Assembly (NCBI RefSeq): GCF_003416895.1
Contig: NZ_QVIO01000003.1
Coordinates: 372,001-436,000 of the forward strand
Source: Duganella sp. BJB476
GTDB lineage: Bacteria; Pseudomonadota; Gammaproteobacteria; Burkholderiales; Burkholderiaceae_D
Length of the DNA: 64,000 nt
Direction: 5' to 3'
The notes beneath the pieces are model-generated. The model was not told the origin of the DNA. It saw only the letters and a program-made list of their open reading frames with translations, and did no database searches. The translations under genes and the position numbers were made by a program. Shown here one piece after another: positions 26,497 to 37,739 of the stretch. Positions within the stretch are counted from its first letter, which is position 1. Every line of letters begins with the position of its first letter.

Positions 26497-27507
26497 ATGC
26501 ATTTGCCAGTCTATTCCCACCCCACCCTGACCGTGCTGGTCGACGACAGCGATTCCTTCCTGCGCAGCCTGTCGTTCCAGCTCGACCCGAGGCTGGCCAG
26601 CCAGACCTTCCACGACACCACCACCGCGCTGCAGTGGCTGCGCAAGGAGCCGCATTCGGGCTGCGTGCCGCTGCACGTCAACTTCGACATGCACAACCTG
26701 CCGGCCGACCAGTGCAATGTGGCGCTGGACCTGGAGCGCATCTACCGCATCGGCGAACAGCGCCATCGCTTCGCCACGCCGTCGGTGCTGGTGGTCGATT
26801 ATTCGATGCCACAAATGAACGGACTGGAATTCTGCGAAGCGGTGGCGCACCTGCCCTGCAAGAAGATCCTGTTCACCGGCGCGGCCGACGAGAAGATCGC
26901 CGTCAGCGCCTTCAACCGCGGCCTGATCGACCGCTACATCAAGAAGAGCGACGACCACGCGCTCGATATCCTGGAACTGGAAATCGCGGCGCTGCAACGC
27001 GACTACTTCGAGACCCAGTCGGAAACGCTGCGCGAGCTGGTGCTGCTGCATAACTACAACTTCCTGGGCGACCCGGCGCTGGCGCGGCTGGTGCAGGAAC
27101 TGAGCGCCAGCATGGGCTTCGTCGAGCACTACATCTTCCCGAATCCGACCGGCATCCTGTTCCTCGACAAGCACGGCAAGGCCAGCCTGATGATGATAGA
27201 AACCGAACAGGGCATGTATGCGCAGTACGAGATCGCGCGCGACAGCGACGCCCCGCCGTCCTTGATGGATGCACTGCTGGAGCGGCGCGTGCTGCCGTTC
27301 TTCTCCGATCCGGACGGCGACGGCATGTACTCGCGCCGGGTCGGCGACAACTGGCACCGCTACTGCGCGGCGCCGCGCGTGTGCCAGGGCCGCGAGACCT
27401 ACTACTGGGCGCTGTTCGACCTGCCGAAGCACTACTTCGACCAGCAGCCCTATGCCTACGCCGACTTCCTCAAGGAGCGGGCGGCACAGGAGAGCATCGC
27501 GGCCTAA
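26497..27507 (+). CDS. jqsR: Atypical quorum-sensing response regulator (LqsR/JqsR type)
   Basis: 336 residues from MHLPVYSHPTLTVLVDDSDS, with AGAGGTGA just upstream. The receiver is unusual: the acidic pocket DDSDS (about 16-20) is separated from the phospho-acceptor Asp101 (LVVDYSMPQMNGLEF) by a long insert of about 30 residues, and the switch Thr (LFTGAADEK) and Lys (YIKKS) follow. The C-terminal 190 residues contain no recognisable HTH or GGDEF/EAL motif. Legionella LqsR has the same plan, with its receiver Asp near 108 and a non-DNA-binding pseudo-phosphodiesterase output domain. Output mechanism here is therefore inferred to be non-transcriptional or indirect. A repeat element begins immediately after its stop. 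Confidence 0.85.
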   Translation: MHLPVYSHPTLTVLVDDSDSFLRSLSFQLDPRLASQTFHDTTTALQWLRKEPHSGCVPLHVNFDMHNLPADQCNVALDLERIYRIGEQRHRFATPSVLVVDYSMPQMNGLEFCEAVAHLPCKKILFTGAADEKIAVSAFNRGLIDRYIKKSDDHALDILELEIAALQRDYFETQSETLRELVLLHNYNFLGDPALARLVQELSASMGFVEHYIFPNPTGILFLDKHGKASLMMIETEQGMYAQYEIARDSDAPPSLMDALLERRVLPFFSDPDGDGMYSRRVGDNWHRYCAAPRVCQGRETYYWALFDLPKHYFDQQPYAYADFLKERAAQESIAA

Positions 27508-27610
27508 AGCGGCTGTTTCAAACCGCCCGCAGCGAGGCGCAGCGACGAAGACAGTGCGCCTGCACGGCAAGGCGCTGCAACGAAGCTGTGGGCGGTTTGA
27601 AGCGGCCGCT
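27508..27610. repeat. ~100-nt extended hairpin element, copy 1
   Basis: It fills the gap between convergent jqsR and the FtsX-like permease gene. Outer arms AAACCGCCC / GGGCGGTTT, middle arms GCAGCG (27539-27544) / CGCTGC (27573-27578), and an apical GTGC-GCCT-GCAC form one long imperfect hairpin. The unpaired core GAAGACA and GGCAAG flank the apex. A second copy at 48726-48824 has the same length, the same core and stem changes that preserve pairing. It probably also terminates both convergent transcripts. No known family recognised with certainty. Confidence 0.8.
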
Positions 27611-30146
27611 AAGCTTCGCGCAGCGTTTGAAGAGGTGGCTGACGCAGCACGTTGCGCAGGCCCAGCCAGCCGCCGGCGATGGCGCACAGCGCGCCCGCCA
27701 CCAGGCCGACCAGCCACACGACCGGGCTGAAACTCCAGGCGAACTTGAACTGATACGTGGCCAGCGCCCAGCCCATGCCGGCCGCGCCGGTCGCCGCCAG
27801 CACGCCGGACAAGGCGCCCACCAGCGAGAACTCGATCAGCTGCGCCTGCGACAGTTGCTTGCGCGTCGCACCGAGCGCGCGCAGCAGGCCCGATTCGCGG
27901 GTGCGTTCATCCTGCGATCCCATCAGCGCCGCGTACAGCACCAGCACGCCCGAGGCCAGCGTGAACACGAACAGGAATTCCACCGCCGTCACCACCTGGT
28001 CCAGCACCGACTGTACCTGGCGCAGCAGGCCGCCCACATCGACGATGGTCAGGTTGGGGTAGTCGCGCGTCAGGGCGTTCATCAGCGCGCCCTGCCCCTG
28101 CGGCAGGTGGAAGGCGGTGATCCAGCTCTGCGATACCTCGGTCATCGCCGCCGGGTTGATGATGACGAAGAAGTTGACCCGCATCGAGCCCCATTCCAGC
28201 TTGCGCAGGCTGGTGATGGTGGCGTCCACCGGCGTGCCGGCGATGTCGAAGCGCAGCTTGTCGCCCAGCTTCCACTTCAGTGTCTTGGCGATGCCCTCTT
28301 CCACCGAGGCTTCCGGCGCGCCCGGCTTGTCGGCGAACCACTGGCCGGCGCTGATCTTGTTCTCGGCCTGCATCCGCGCCATCGTCGACAGGTTGAATTC
28401 GCGGTCGGCCAGGCCTTTGGCGCGGTCGTCGGTGTAGGTCTCGGCGGTGACCGGCTTGCCGTTCACCGCGGTCAGGCGGCCGCGTATCATCGGATACTGC
28501 GGCGCGTAGCTTACGCCCGCCGCCTGCAGGCGCTTGCCGATATCGGCCGCCTGCTCCGGCTGGATGTTGATGATGAAGCGGTTCGGCGCATCCGGCGGCG
28601 TGGCGTTGCGCCAGGCCGTCATCAGGTCGCCGCGCACCACGGTCAGCACCAGCAGCGCCATCATGCCCAGCGCCAGCGAAACGATCTGCACCACCGTCGC
28701 GCCGGGCCGGCGCTGCAGCGAAGTGATGGCAAAGCGCCAGCTTTGATGGTTAATCGCGCGCCGCATCGGCTTGAGCGCGGCCAGCGCGCCCCAGCCCACC
28801 AGGCCAAACAGTGCGAAGGCGCCGAGGAAGCCGAGCGCCGTGTACAGCGCCAGCTGCGCATCGCCCGCTTGCCACAGCAGCAGCGCGACAAAGCCCGCCA
28901 GGCCCAGGCCGTAGGTGGCCAGCGCGGTCACCTGCGGCGGATCCTGCTCGCGGCGGATCACGCGGTTGTGCGGCACTTTGCGCAGTTGCAGTATCGGCGG
29001 CAGCGCGAAGGCGGCCAGCAGCAGCATGCCGGTGGCCACGCCTTGCAGCGCCGGGTAGATGGTCGGCGCCGGCAGGCTGGCCGAGACCAGCTTGCCCAGC
29101 ACCTCAAGCAGCACGTAATGGCCGCCGAAACCGACCGCCACGCCCATCAGGCTACCGGCCAGGCCGACCATCAGGAATTCGATCAGGTACATCAGCGTGA
29201 CTTCGTTCTGCGTCAGGCCCAGGCAGCGCAGCATGGCGCAGGCGTCCAGGTGGCGCTGCATGAAGCGGCGCGCGGCCATCGCCACGGCCACCGCCGCCAG
29301 CATCGCCGACAGCAGGCCGACCAGCGACAGGAAGCGGTCGGCGCGGTCCAGCGTGGCGCGCATTTCGGGCCGGCCGTTTTCCAGCGACTCGACGCGCACG
29401 CCCTTGATATTGCTTTGCTTGATCTGCGCCTGCAGCCATTGTTCGTAGGCCGTGGCGACAGCCGCGCCGTTTTGCAGCGACGACGGCGCCGCCACCAGCA
29501 GGCGGTAGGACACGCGCGAGCCGGGCTGGATCAGATTGGTGGCGTCGACGTCGCCGAGCGCGAACATCACGCGCGGCGCGAAGGCCAGGAAGTTGGCGCC
29601 GCGGTCAGGCTCGGAGGCGATCAGCTGCGCCACGGTGAAGCTCTTGTCGCCCAGCTTGATCTGGCCGCCGATGGAAGTCTTCAGGCTGCCCAGCAGGCCG
29701 GCGTCGATCCACACGGTGCCGGGTGCGGGCACGCTGTTGGCGGCCGCGCCGTAGCTTTGCTCGGCCTGTTCCGGATTGGTGGTGATCTTCAGCTGGCCGC
29801 GCAGCGGGTAGCCGGGGCCGACCGCCTTCAACGACGCCAGCAACGACGTCGATTGCTCGCCCTCGCCCGCCTGCGCCATGCTGGGGAAGCTGATGGTGTC
29901 GGTCATCAGCAGGCCGCGTTTGGCCGCCTCCGCGCGCCAGGCCGGATTGACCGGCAGGTCGGCGTTGATGACGACATCGGCGCCCAGCAGCTGGTGGGCG
30001 TCGCGATCGAGTCCGCTGCGCAGGCGGTCGATGAAGAAGCCGGTGGCGGACAAGGCGGCCACCGCCACCGTCAGCGCGATCAGCAGAAAGCGCAACTGGC
30101 CGGCGCGCCAGTCGCGCGCCGTCATCTTCAAGGCGAGTTTGAGCAT
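27609..30146 (-). CDS. FtsX-like ABC transporter permease (YbbP-type)
   Basis: 845 residues in the large YbbP-like architecture: an N-terminal membrane segment (RFLLIALTVAVAALSATGFF), a big periplasmic MacB-PCD-like domain (about 40-245), three FtsX helices, a mid-protein membrane block, a second periplasmic domain, and a C-terminal FtsX block (VLVLYAALMGSQDERTRESGLLRALGATRKQ). Such permeases normally pair with a YbbA-type ATPase and often TesA for lipid or lipoprotein handling. No ATPase gene is adjacent: the upstream gene, nine bases away, is a deaminase. The ATPase must be elsewhere. The stop codon lies within the repeat element. Confidence 0.85.
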   Translation of the reverse strand: MLKLALKMTARDWRAGQLRFLLIALTVAVAALSATGFFIDRLRSGLDRDAHQLLGADVVINADLPVNPAWRAEAAKRGLLMTDTISFPSMAQAGEGEQSTSLLASLKAVGPGYPLRGQLKITTNPEQAEQSYGAAANSVPAPGTVWIDAGLLGSLKTSIGGQIKLGDKSFTVAQLIASEPDRGANFLAFAPRVMFALGDVDATNLIQPGSRVSYRLLVAAPSSLQNGAAVATAYEQWLQAQIKQSNIKGVRVESLENGRPEMRATLDRADRFLSLVGLLSAMLAAVAVAMAARRFMQRHLDACAMLRCLGLTQNEVTLMYLIEFLMVGLAGSLMGVAVGFGGHYVLLEVLGKLVSASLPAPTIYPALQGVATGMLLLAAFALPPILQLRKVPHNRVIRREQDPPQVTALATYGLGLAGFVALLLWQAGDAQLALYTALGFLGAFALFGLVGWGALAALKPMRRAINHQSWRFAITSLQRRPGATVVQIVSLALGMMALLVLTVVRGDLMTAWRNATPPDAPNRFIINIQPEQAADIGKRLQAAGVSYAPQYPMIRGRLTAVNGKPVTAETYTDDRAKGLADREFNLSTMARMQAENKISAGQWFADKPGAPEASVEEGIAKTLKWKLGDKLRFDIAGTPVDATITSLRKLEWGSMRVNFFVIINPAAMTEVSQSWITAFHLPQGQGALMNALTRDYPNLTIVDVGGLLRQVQSVLDQVVTAVEFLFVFTLASGVLVLYAALMGSQDERTRESGLLRALGATRKQLSQAQLIEFSLVGALSGVLAATGAAGMGWALATYQFKFAWSFSPVVWLVGLVAGALCAIAGGWLGLRNVLRQPPLQTLREA

Positions 30147-30155
30147 GGAGGATTT

Positions 30156-31660
<1,505 letters not shown>

Positions 31661-33583
31661 ATGACCATTTTTGACAACTACGCCGCACGGTACGAACGGA
31701 CCAAAGAAGAAGAGATGTCCATGAAGGAGTATCTCGAACTTTGCAAAAAAGATCGACTCACCTACGCCAGCGCCCCCGAGCGCATGTTGGCCGCCATCGG
31801 CGAACCGACGTTGGTCGATACCCGCAACGACACCCGGCTGTCACGCATCTTCGCGAACAAGGTCATCAAGATTTATCCGGCATTCCGCGAGTTTTACGGC
31901 ACCGAGGAAGTGATCGAGCAAGTGGTATCGTACTTCCGCCACGCCGCGCAGGGGCTGGAGGAACGCAAGCAGATCCTGTATCTGCTGGGCCCTGTGGGCG
32001 GCGGCAAATCGTCGATCGCCGAGAAGCTCAAGTCGCTGATGGAGCATGTGCCCTTCTATTGCCTGAAAGGCTCGCCGGTCAACGAATCGCCGCTCGGCCT
32101 GTTCAACGAGGAAGAGGACGGCGTGATCCTGGAAGAGGACTACGGCATTCCGCGCCGCTATCTGCGCAACATCCCAAGCCCTTGGGCAGTCAAGCGCCTG
32201 CACGAGTTCAACGGCGACATCAACCAGTTCCGCGTGGTCAAGCGCTACCCGTCGGTGCTCAAGCAGGTCGCCATATCCAAGACCGAACCGGGCGACGAAA
32301 ACAACCAGGATATTTCCTCGCTGGTCGGCAAGGTCGATATCCGCAAGCTGGAAGATTATTCGCAGGACGATCCCGATGCTTACAGCTACTCTGGCGGCCT
32401 GTGCCTGGCCAACCAGGGCTTGATGGAATTCGTCGAGATGTTCAAGGCGCCGATCAAGGTGCTGCATCCGTTGCTGACCGCCACGCAGGAAGGCAACTAC
32501 AAAGGCACCGAGGGCTTCGGCGCGATTCCGTTCGACGGCATCATCCTGGCGCACTCGAACGAATCGGAATGGAAGACCTTCAAGAACAACCGCAACAACG
32601 AGGCTTTCCTTGATCGTATCTACATCGTCAAAGTGCCGTACTGCCTGCGCGTAACCGACGAGATCAAGATCTACGACAAGCTGGTGGCCAACTCCTCGCT
32701 GTACCAGGCCCCATGCGCGCCCGGAACGCTGAAGATGATGGCGCAGTTCGCGATCCTGTCGCGGCTGAAGGATCCTGAGAACTCCAGCATCTTCAGCAAG
32801 ATGCTGGTCTACGATGGCGAGAATCTCAAGGACACCGATCCGAAAGCCAAGTCCATGCACGAGTACGTCGACTATGCGGGCGTCGACGAGGGCATGAACG
32901 GCTTGTCGACGCGCTTCGCGTTCAAGATCCTGTCCAAGGTCTTCAACTTCGACAACACCGAAGTGGCGGCCAATCCGGTGCACCTGTTGTATGTGCTGGA
33001 GCAGCAGGTCGAGCGCGAGCAGTTCCCGCCTGAAACCGAACAGAAGTACTTCTCGTATATCAAGGAACACCTGGCGCAGAAATACGTGGAGTTCATCGGC
33101 AAGGAAATCCAGACCGCCTACCTGGAATCGTATTCGGAATACGGCCAGAACATCTTCGACCGCTACGTGACCTTTGCCGACTTCTGGATCCAGGATCAGG
33201 AATACCGCGATCCGGACACCGGCGAAAGCTTCGACCGCGAGTCGCTGAACAACGAGCTGGAGAAGATCGAGAAGCCGGCCGGGATTTCCAATCCCAAGGA
33301 TTTCCGCAACGAGATCGTCAACTTCGGCCTGCGTGCCCGCGCCAACAACGGCGGCAAGAATCCGGCCTGGACCAGCTACGAGAAGTTCCGCACCGTGATC
33401 GAGAAGAAGATGTTCTCCAACACCGAGGAACTGCTGCCGGTGATTTCGTTCAACGCCAAGGCCAGCGCCGAAGACGCCAACAAGCACGCCGACTTCGTCG
33501 CCCGAATGGTGGAGAAAGGCTACACGGCCAAGCAGGTGCGGCTGCTGTGCGAATGGTATTTGCGTGTGAGGAAGTCGTCTTAA
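31661..33583 (+). CDS. prkA: PrkA/YeaG family serine protein kinase
   Basis: 640 residues from MTIFDNYAARYERTKEEEMS, with an AAAGGA ribosome site; eleven upstream in-frame codons are ignored. The AAA-like PrkA domain has Walker A GPVGGGKSS (110-118), then KGSPVNESPLGLF, LAHSNESEW and FLDRIYIVKVPY, and ends in the PrkA C-terminal kinase-like domain. E. coli YeaG acts with YeaH in nitrogen-starvation and stationary-phase survival. The gene order prkA, DUF444, spoVR is a widely conserved stress module, reproduced here. Confidence 0.95.
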   Translation: MTIFDNYAARYERTKEEEMSMKEYLELCKKDRLTYASAPERMLAAIGEPTLVDTRNDTRLSRIFANKVIKIYPAFREFYGTEEVIEQVVSYFRHAAQGLEERKQILYLLGPVGGGKSSIAEKLKSLMEHVPFYCLKGSPVNESPLGLFNEEEDGVILEEDYGIPRRYLRNIPSPWAVKRLHEFNGDINQFRVVKRYPSVLKQVAISKTEPGDENNQDISSLVGKVDIRKLEDYSQDDPDAYSYSGGLCLANQGLMEFVEMFKAPIKVLHPLLTATQEGNYKGTEGFGAIPFDGIILAHSNESEWKTFKNNRNNEAFLDRIYIVKVPYCLRVTDEIKIYDKLVANSSLYQAPCAPGTLKMMAQFAILSRLKDPENSSIFSKMLVYDGENLKDTDPKAKSMHEYVDYAGVDEGMNGLSTRFAFKILSKVFNFDNTEVAANPVHLLYVLEQQVEREQFPPETEQKYFSYIKEHLAQKYVEFIGKEIQTAYLESYSEYGQNIFDRYVTFADFWIQDQEYRDPDTGESFDRESLNNELEKIEKPAGISNPKDFRNEIVNFGLRARANNGGKNPAWTSYEKFRTVIEKKMFSNTEELLPVISFNAKASAEDANKHADFVARMVEKGYTAKQVRLLCEWYLRVRKSS

Positions 33584-33654
33584 GCAGTATTGCGCGCCGC
33601 CCCGCGTAAGGCGGGGGCGGCGCGGCGCCGACCAATTGCAGCAGGAGGCATCTT

Positions 33655-34923
33655 TTGACTTACCTCATCGACCGACGTTTGCAGGGCAAGAACAAGTCTG
33701 CGGTCAACCGCGAGCGCTTCTTGCGGCGCTACAAGTCCCAGATCAAGGACGCGGTGGGACGTGCCATCAAAGGCCGTTCCATCACCGACATTGAGAATGG
33801 CGAAAAAGTTTCCATCCCGGTCAAGGACGTGGGCGAGCCCTCGTTCGGCCACGCCCATGGCGGCGTGTGGGAAACCATCAACCCCGGCAACCAGGAATAC
33901 CTCAAGGGCGACCTGATCAATCGTCCCAAGGGCGGCGGCGGGGCCGGCCGCGGCAAGGCCGGCAATAGCGACCAGATGACCGAGGACGATTTCATCTTCG
34001 AGCTGTCGCGCGAAGAATTCATGAACTACTTCTTCGAAGACCTGGAGCTGCCCAACCTGGTCAAAACCCAGCTGACCGCCACCACCGAATTCAAGAACCA
34101 GCGCGCCGGCTACAATATGTCGGGCACGCCGTCCAACATCCATGTGCTGCGTTCGCTGCGCGGCGCATTGGGACGGCGCATCGCGGTCGGCGGCAACTCG
34201 CGCAAGCGCGTCATCGAAGCCGAGCGCGAGCTGGAGGAACTGCTGCTGGAAGGCGCACCGCTGGACGCGCCGCGCGTGGTGGAACTGAAAAAGCTGATCC
34301 ACCATCTGCACACGCGGCTGCTGGCCATCCCCTTCATCGACCCGTTCGACCTGCGCTACAGCAACCGCGTCAAGGTGCCCAAGCCGATGACGCAGGCGGT
34401 GATGTTCTGCATCATGGACGTCTCCGGCTCGATGGACGAAACCCGCAAGGACACGGCCAAGCGCTTCTTCATCCTGCTGTACCTGTTCCTCAAGCGCGTG
34501 TACGACAAGATCGAGGTGGTGTTCATCCGCCACCACACGGCCGCGGCCGAGGTCAACGAAGAGGAGTTCTTCCACTCGCGCGAGTCGGGCGGCACCGTGG
34601 TGTCGTCGGCGCTGCACCTGCTGGACAAGATCATCGACGAGCGCTACGGCGCCGGCAGCTGGAACAGCTATGTCGCCCAAGCCTCCGACGGCGACAACTG
34701 GGACAACGATTCGGTGCTGTGCCGCCAGCTGCTGGTCAACACCATCATGGCCAAGGTGCAGTACTACACCTACGTCGAGATCACCGACGGGCCGCCGCAA
34801 AACCTGTGGGAGCAATACTCGCAGATCCCCGACCATCACGCGCATTTCGCCATGCAGAAAATAGTCACGCCGGCCGATATCTATCCGGTGTTCCGCGAAC
34901 TGTTCAAGAAACAGCCTAAATAG
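33655..34923 (+). CDS. yeaH: YeaH/YhbH (DUF444) family protein with von Willebrand A-type fold
   Basis: 422 residues. The start is TTG at 33655-33657, supported by GGAGG eight bases upstream and the family opening TYLIDRRLQGKNKSAVNRER. The middle of the protein carries a MIDAS-like metal site, CIMDVSGSMDE, typical of vWA domains. A Gly-rich loop (RPKGGGGAGRGKAG) lies near residue 95. It is the constant partner of PrkA; its biochemical role is unsettled. A 71-bp gap with an imperfect GC hairpin separates it from prkA, and spoVR follows 13 bp later. Confidence 0.93.
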   Translation: MTYLIDRRLQGKNKSAVNRERFLRRYKSQIKDAVGRAIKGRSITDIENGEKVSIPVKDVGEPSFGHAHGGVWETINPGNQEYLKGDLINRPKGGGGAGRGKAGNSDQMTEDDFIFELSREEFMNYFFEDLELPNLVKTQLTATTEFKNQRAGYNMSGTPSNIHVLRSLRGALGRRIAVGGNSRKRVIEAERELEELLLEGAPLDAPRVVELKKLIHHLHTRLLAIPFIDPFDLRYSNRVKVPKPMTQAVMFCIMDVSGSMDETRKDTAKRFFILLYLFLKRVYDKIEVVFIRHHTAAAEVNEEEFFHSRESGGTVVSSALHLLDKIIDERYGAGSWNSYVAQASDGDNWDNDSVLCRQLLVNTIMAKVQYYTYVEITDGPPQNLWEQYSQIPDHHAHFAMQKIVTPADIYPVFRELFKKQPK

Positions 34924-34936
34924 GCGGGCCGAAATA

Positions 34937-36487
34937 ATGAACGATATGACGCATGCCCCTGCCCCCAAGCCGCGCCATCCGCGCGCCCTGCCCGAACAGT
35001 CCGAGTGGACGTTTGAACTGATCGAGCAGGCCCACCAGGAAATCCGCCGCGTCGCCGAAGCCTTCGGGCTCGATACGTATCCGAATCAACTGGAGATCAT
35101 CACCGCCGAGCAGATGATGGACGCCTACACCTCGGTCGGCATGCCGGTGTCGTACAACCACTGGTCGTTCGGCAAGCATTTCCTGTCGACCGAAAAAGGC
35201 TACAAGCGCGGCCAGATGGGACTGGCGTACGAGATCGTCATCAACTCCAATCCCTGCATCGCCTACCTGATGGAGGAGAACAGCCTGACCATGCAGGCGC
35301 TGGTGATCGCGCACGCGGCCTACGGCCACAACTCCTTCTTCAAGGGCAACTACCTGTTCCGCACCTGGACCGACGCCGACGCCATCGTCGACTACATGGT
35401 GTTCGCCAAGAACTACATCGCCGAATGCGAGCAGCGCCACGGCATCGACGCGGTCGAGCTGCTGCTCGATTCCTGCCACGCGATCCAGAACTACGGCGTC
35501 GATCGCTACAAGCGGCCGGCCAAGCTGTCGATGATGGAAGAGCGCGCGCGGCAGAAGGAACGCGAAGCCTATGTGCAGTCGCAGATCAACGACCTGTGGC
35601 GCACCCTGCCCCGGCGCGAAGAGGAGGAAGAGGAAAAAGCCGCGCCGCGCTTCCCGCCCGAGCCGGAAGAGAACCTGCTGTACTTCATCGAGAAGTACGC
35701 GCCGCTGCTGGAACCCTGGCAGCGCGAGATGGTGCGCATCGTGCGCAAGATTTCGCAGTACTTCTATCCGCAGCGCCAGACCCAGGTGATGAACGAGGGC
35801 TGGGCCACCTTCTGGCACTACACCATCCTCAACCAGTTGTACGACGAGGGCGTGGTGGGCGACGGCTTCATGATGGAGTTCTTGAAGAGCCACACCAACG
35901 TGGTGTACCAGCCGCCGGTCAACAGCCCTTACTACAGCGGCATCAATCCGTACGCGCTGGGCTTCGCCATGATGACCGACATCCGCCGCATCTGCGAGCA
36001 TCCGACCGACGAGGACCGCGAATGGTTCCCGGACATCGCCGGCAGCGACTGGCGCAAGACGCTGGATTTCGCGATGCGCAATTTCAAGGACGAAAGCTTC
36101 ATCGCCCAGTACCTGTCGCCCAAGCTGATACGCGAATTTCATTTCTTTGCTGTACTGGACGACGACAATAACGAAAAGCTGGCAATCTCCGCCATACACG
36201 ACGACCTGGGCTACCGCTACGTCCGCCAGCAGCTGGCCGAGCAGTACAACCTGGGCAACCGCGAGCCGAATATCCAGGTGTGGTCGGTCAACACCCGCGA
36301 CGACCGCGCGCTGACCTTGCGGCACACGCAGTTCCAGCGGCGGCCGCTGAACCAGCAGGCCGGCGAGGTGCTCAAGCATGTGGCGCGGCTGTGGGGCTTC
36401 GACGTGCACCTGGAAACCGTGGGCCCGAACGGCGAAATCGTCAGTTCGCTGGAGGTGAAACGGGAGAAACGGGCGCGCGGGAGCTGA
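34937..36487 (+). CDS. SpoVR family protein (YcgB-like)
   Basis: 516 residues, close to E. coli YcgB (510). Conserved stretches include SVGMPVSYNHWSFGKHFL, YEIVINSNPCIAYLMEENS, HAAYGHNSFFKGN and MNEGWATFWHYTILN. The name derives from Bacillus SpoVR, needed for spore cortex, but in non-sporulating Gram-negatives it travels with prkA-yeaH and is tied to stationary phase and stress. A Glu-rich linker (REEEEEEKAAPRFPPEP) lies near residue 230. A terminator follows. Confidence 0.93.
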   Translation: MNDMTHAPAPKPRHPRALPEQSEWTFELIEQAHQEIRRVAEAFGLDTYPNQLEIITAEQMMDAYTSVGMPVSYNHWSFGKHFLSTEKGYKRGQMGLAYEIVINSNPCIAYLMEENSLTMQALVIAHAAYGHNSFFKGNYLFRTWTDADAIVDYMVFAKNYIAECEQRHGIDAVELLLDSCHAIQNYGVDRYKRPAKLSMMEERARQKEREAYVQSQINDLWRTLPRREEEEEEKAAPRFPPEPEENLLYFIEKYAPLLEPWQREMVRIVRKISQYFYPQRQTQVMNEGWATFWHYTILNQLYDEGVVGDGFMMEFLKSHTNVVYQPPVNSPYYSGINPYALGFAMMTDIRRICEHPTDEDREWFPDIAGSDWRKTLDFAMRNFKDESFIAQYLSPKLIREFHFFAVLDDDNNEKLAISAIHDDLGYRYVRQQLAEQYNLGNREPNIQVWSVNTRDDRALTLRHTQFQRRPLNQQAGEVLKHVARLWGFDVHLETVGPNGEIVSSLEVKREKRARGS

Positions 36488-36544
36488 CCGACATATATAT
36501 AAGGCTTTTGCCGAACTCGGGCATGGCTCTTGCAAGGGATGAAT

Positions 36545-36580
36545 CGGGGTCAGAGGAGGCGCTCTGGCCCCGGTTTTTTT
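36545..36580 (+). terminator. Intrinsic terminator after spoVR
   Basis: CGGGGTCAGAG pairs with CTCTGGCCCCG (one G-U) and is followed by a run of seven T. Confidence 0.85.
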
Positions 36581-36993
36581 AGAAAAGGCATGCCACAGGG
36601 CAGAAGTCAACAGCTTTCGTCACCGGCCGGCTAGAGGTTTCCCGCAAAAATTTCATGAAAGAAACTTTTGCGGCCAAATTATCAATTGTTCGTAGTAAAA
36701 TTACGCGCATAAAATTCCGTTTTTGGGCTTAAGGGGAAACTAAGTAATGTCGTGGTGCGTTCCGCCCCAAAATTGCGCCGGAGAAGCTTGCAAATTGAGC
36801 TAGAACGGTGCGAAGAGAGCGCTATCACATAGGAAAACCCTATGAAATTTAACCGGTTTTAGGGATGAAAATTCTATGTAAAATCAAGAATTCGTATGTA
36901 TAATTCGCCGACGTCCCGGATGCGGCTGTTGTTTTGTGTCGCCATTTTGGGGTTTAGTAGCAACAAAAAGAGTTGGTATTGGAGAAAGCAGGC
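36581..36993 (+). promoter_or_regulatory. tonB upstream region with a -10 candidate
   Basis: About 410 bp without a gene and AT-richer than its flanks. TATAAT at 36899-36904 is a perfect -10; the best -35 (TGTAAA, 16 bp upstream) is weak, which would fit an activated promoter. A short palindrome CATAGG-aaaac-CCTATG lies near 36830. I see no clear Fur box. Confidence 0.4.
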
Positions 36994-37653
36994 ATGAATT
37001 TCACGCACAACGAGAAAAGCACCGGGAAGAACTTTACAGGCATTACCATTGTCGTTTTGTTGCACCTCCTGGTTGCTTATGGGATCGTGACGGGCTTGGG
37101 TAAACGTCTGGTGAGCAAGATGATCGCACCAGTGGAGACCAAGATCATTGAGGAGGTAAAGCCTCCTCCACCGAAAGAACTCCCACCGCCACCACCTCCG
37201 CCAGAGATGAAAGCGCCACCACCGCCATTCATCCCGCCAGTTGAGGTGAATGTGCAGCAGCCACCGCCGCCGCAAAACACGATCGCGAATGCGACCAACG
37301 TCAAGCCTGCGACGAACGAACTGCAAAAAGCGCCACCAGCACCACCGGCAGCGCCACCGGGACCGGCTAAATCGGTGAACGTAGCTGCTGTTGCTGACTT
37401 CAGCACTTGCGCGAAACCGGAGTGGCCAAAATCCTCCCTGCGTAACGAAGAAACCGGTACGGTCACGTTATCGTTCTTGATTGGGGTCGACGGTCACGTT
37501 GCCGATTCCAAGATCGTCAAATCCAGTGGTTTTAGGGACTTGGACAAGGCTGCGGTTAACGGTATCGGCAAATGCCGATTCAAACCGGGTCTGACCGACG
37601 GGAAACCGACGGAAGCGTGGATGCAGATGCAATACGTCTGGACGCTGGAGTAA
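36994..37653 (+). CDS. tonB: Energy transducer TonB
   Basis: 219 residues from MNFTHNEKSTGKNFTGITIV, preceded by GGAG. One N-terminal membrane helix (ITIVVLLHLLVAYGIVTGLG) with the conserved His in LLHLL is followed by a Pro-rich periplasmic rod (KPPPPKELPPPPPPPEMKAP onward, about 55-125) and a C-terminal TonB domain (CAKPEWPKSSLRNEETGTVT to WTLE). TonB passes proton-motive force from ExbBD to outer-membrane receptors. It heads a complete tonB-exbB-exbD-exbD-TPR operon, and the window also ends in a TonB-dependent receptor. Confidence 0.95.
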   Translation: MNFTHNEKSTGKNFTGITIVVLLHLLVAYGIVTGLGKRLVSKMIAPVETKIIEEVKPPPPKELPPPPPPPEMKAPPPPFIPPVEVNVQQPPPPQNTIANATNVKPATNELQKAPPAPPAAPPGPAKSVNVAAVADFSTCAKPEWPKSSLRNEETGTVTLSFLIGVDGHVADSKIVKSSGFRDLDKAAVNGIGKCRFKPGLTDGKPTEAWMQMQYVWTLE

Positions 37654-37739
37654 AACCGAGGCGGCAGTTTAGTCTCACTTAGTAATTTTCGTTGTCATTA
37701 CGTTCAGCGATCTGATTATTTTATCAATTTGGAGGAAGC

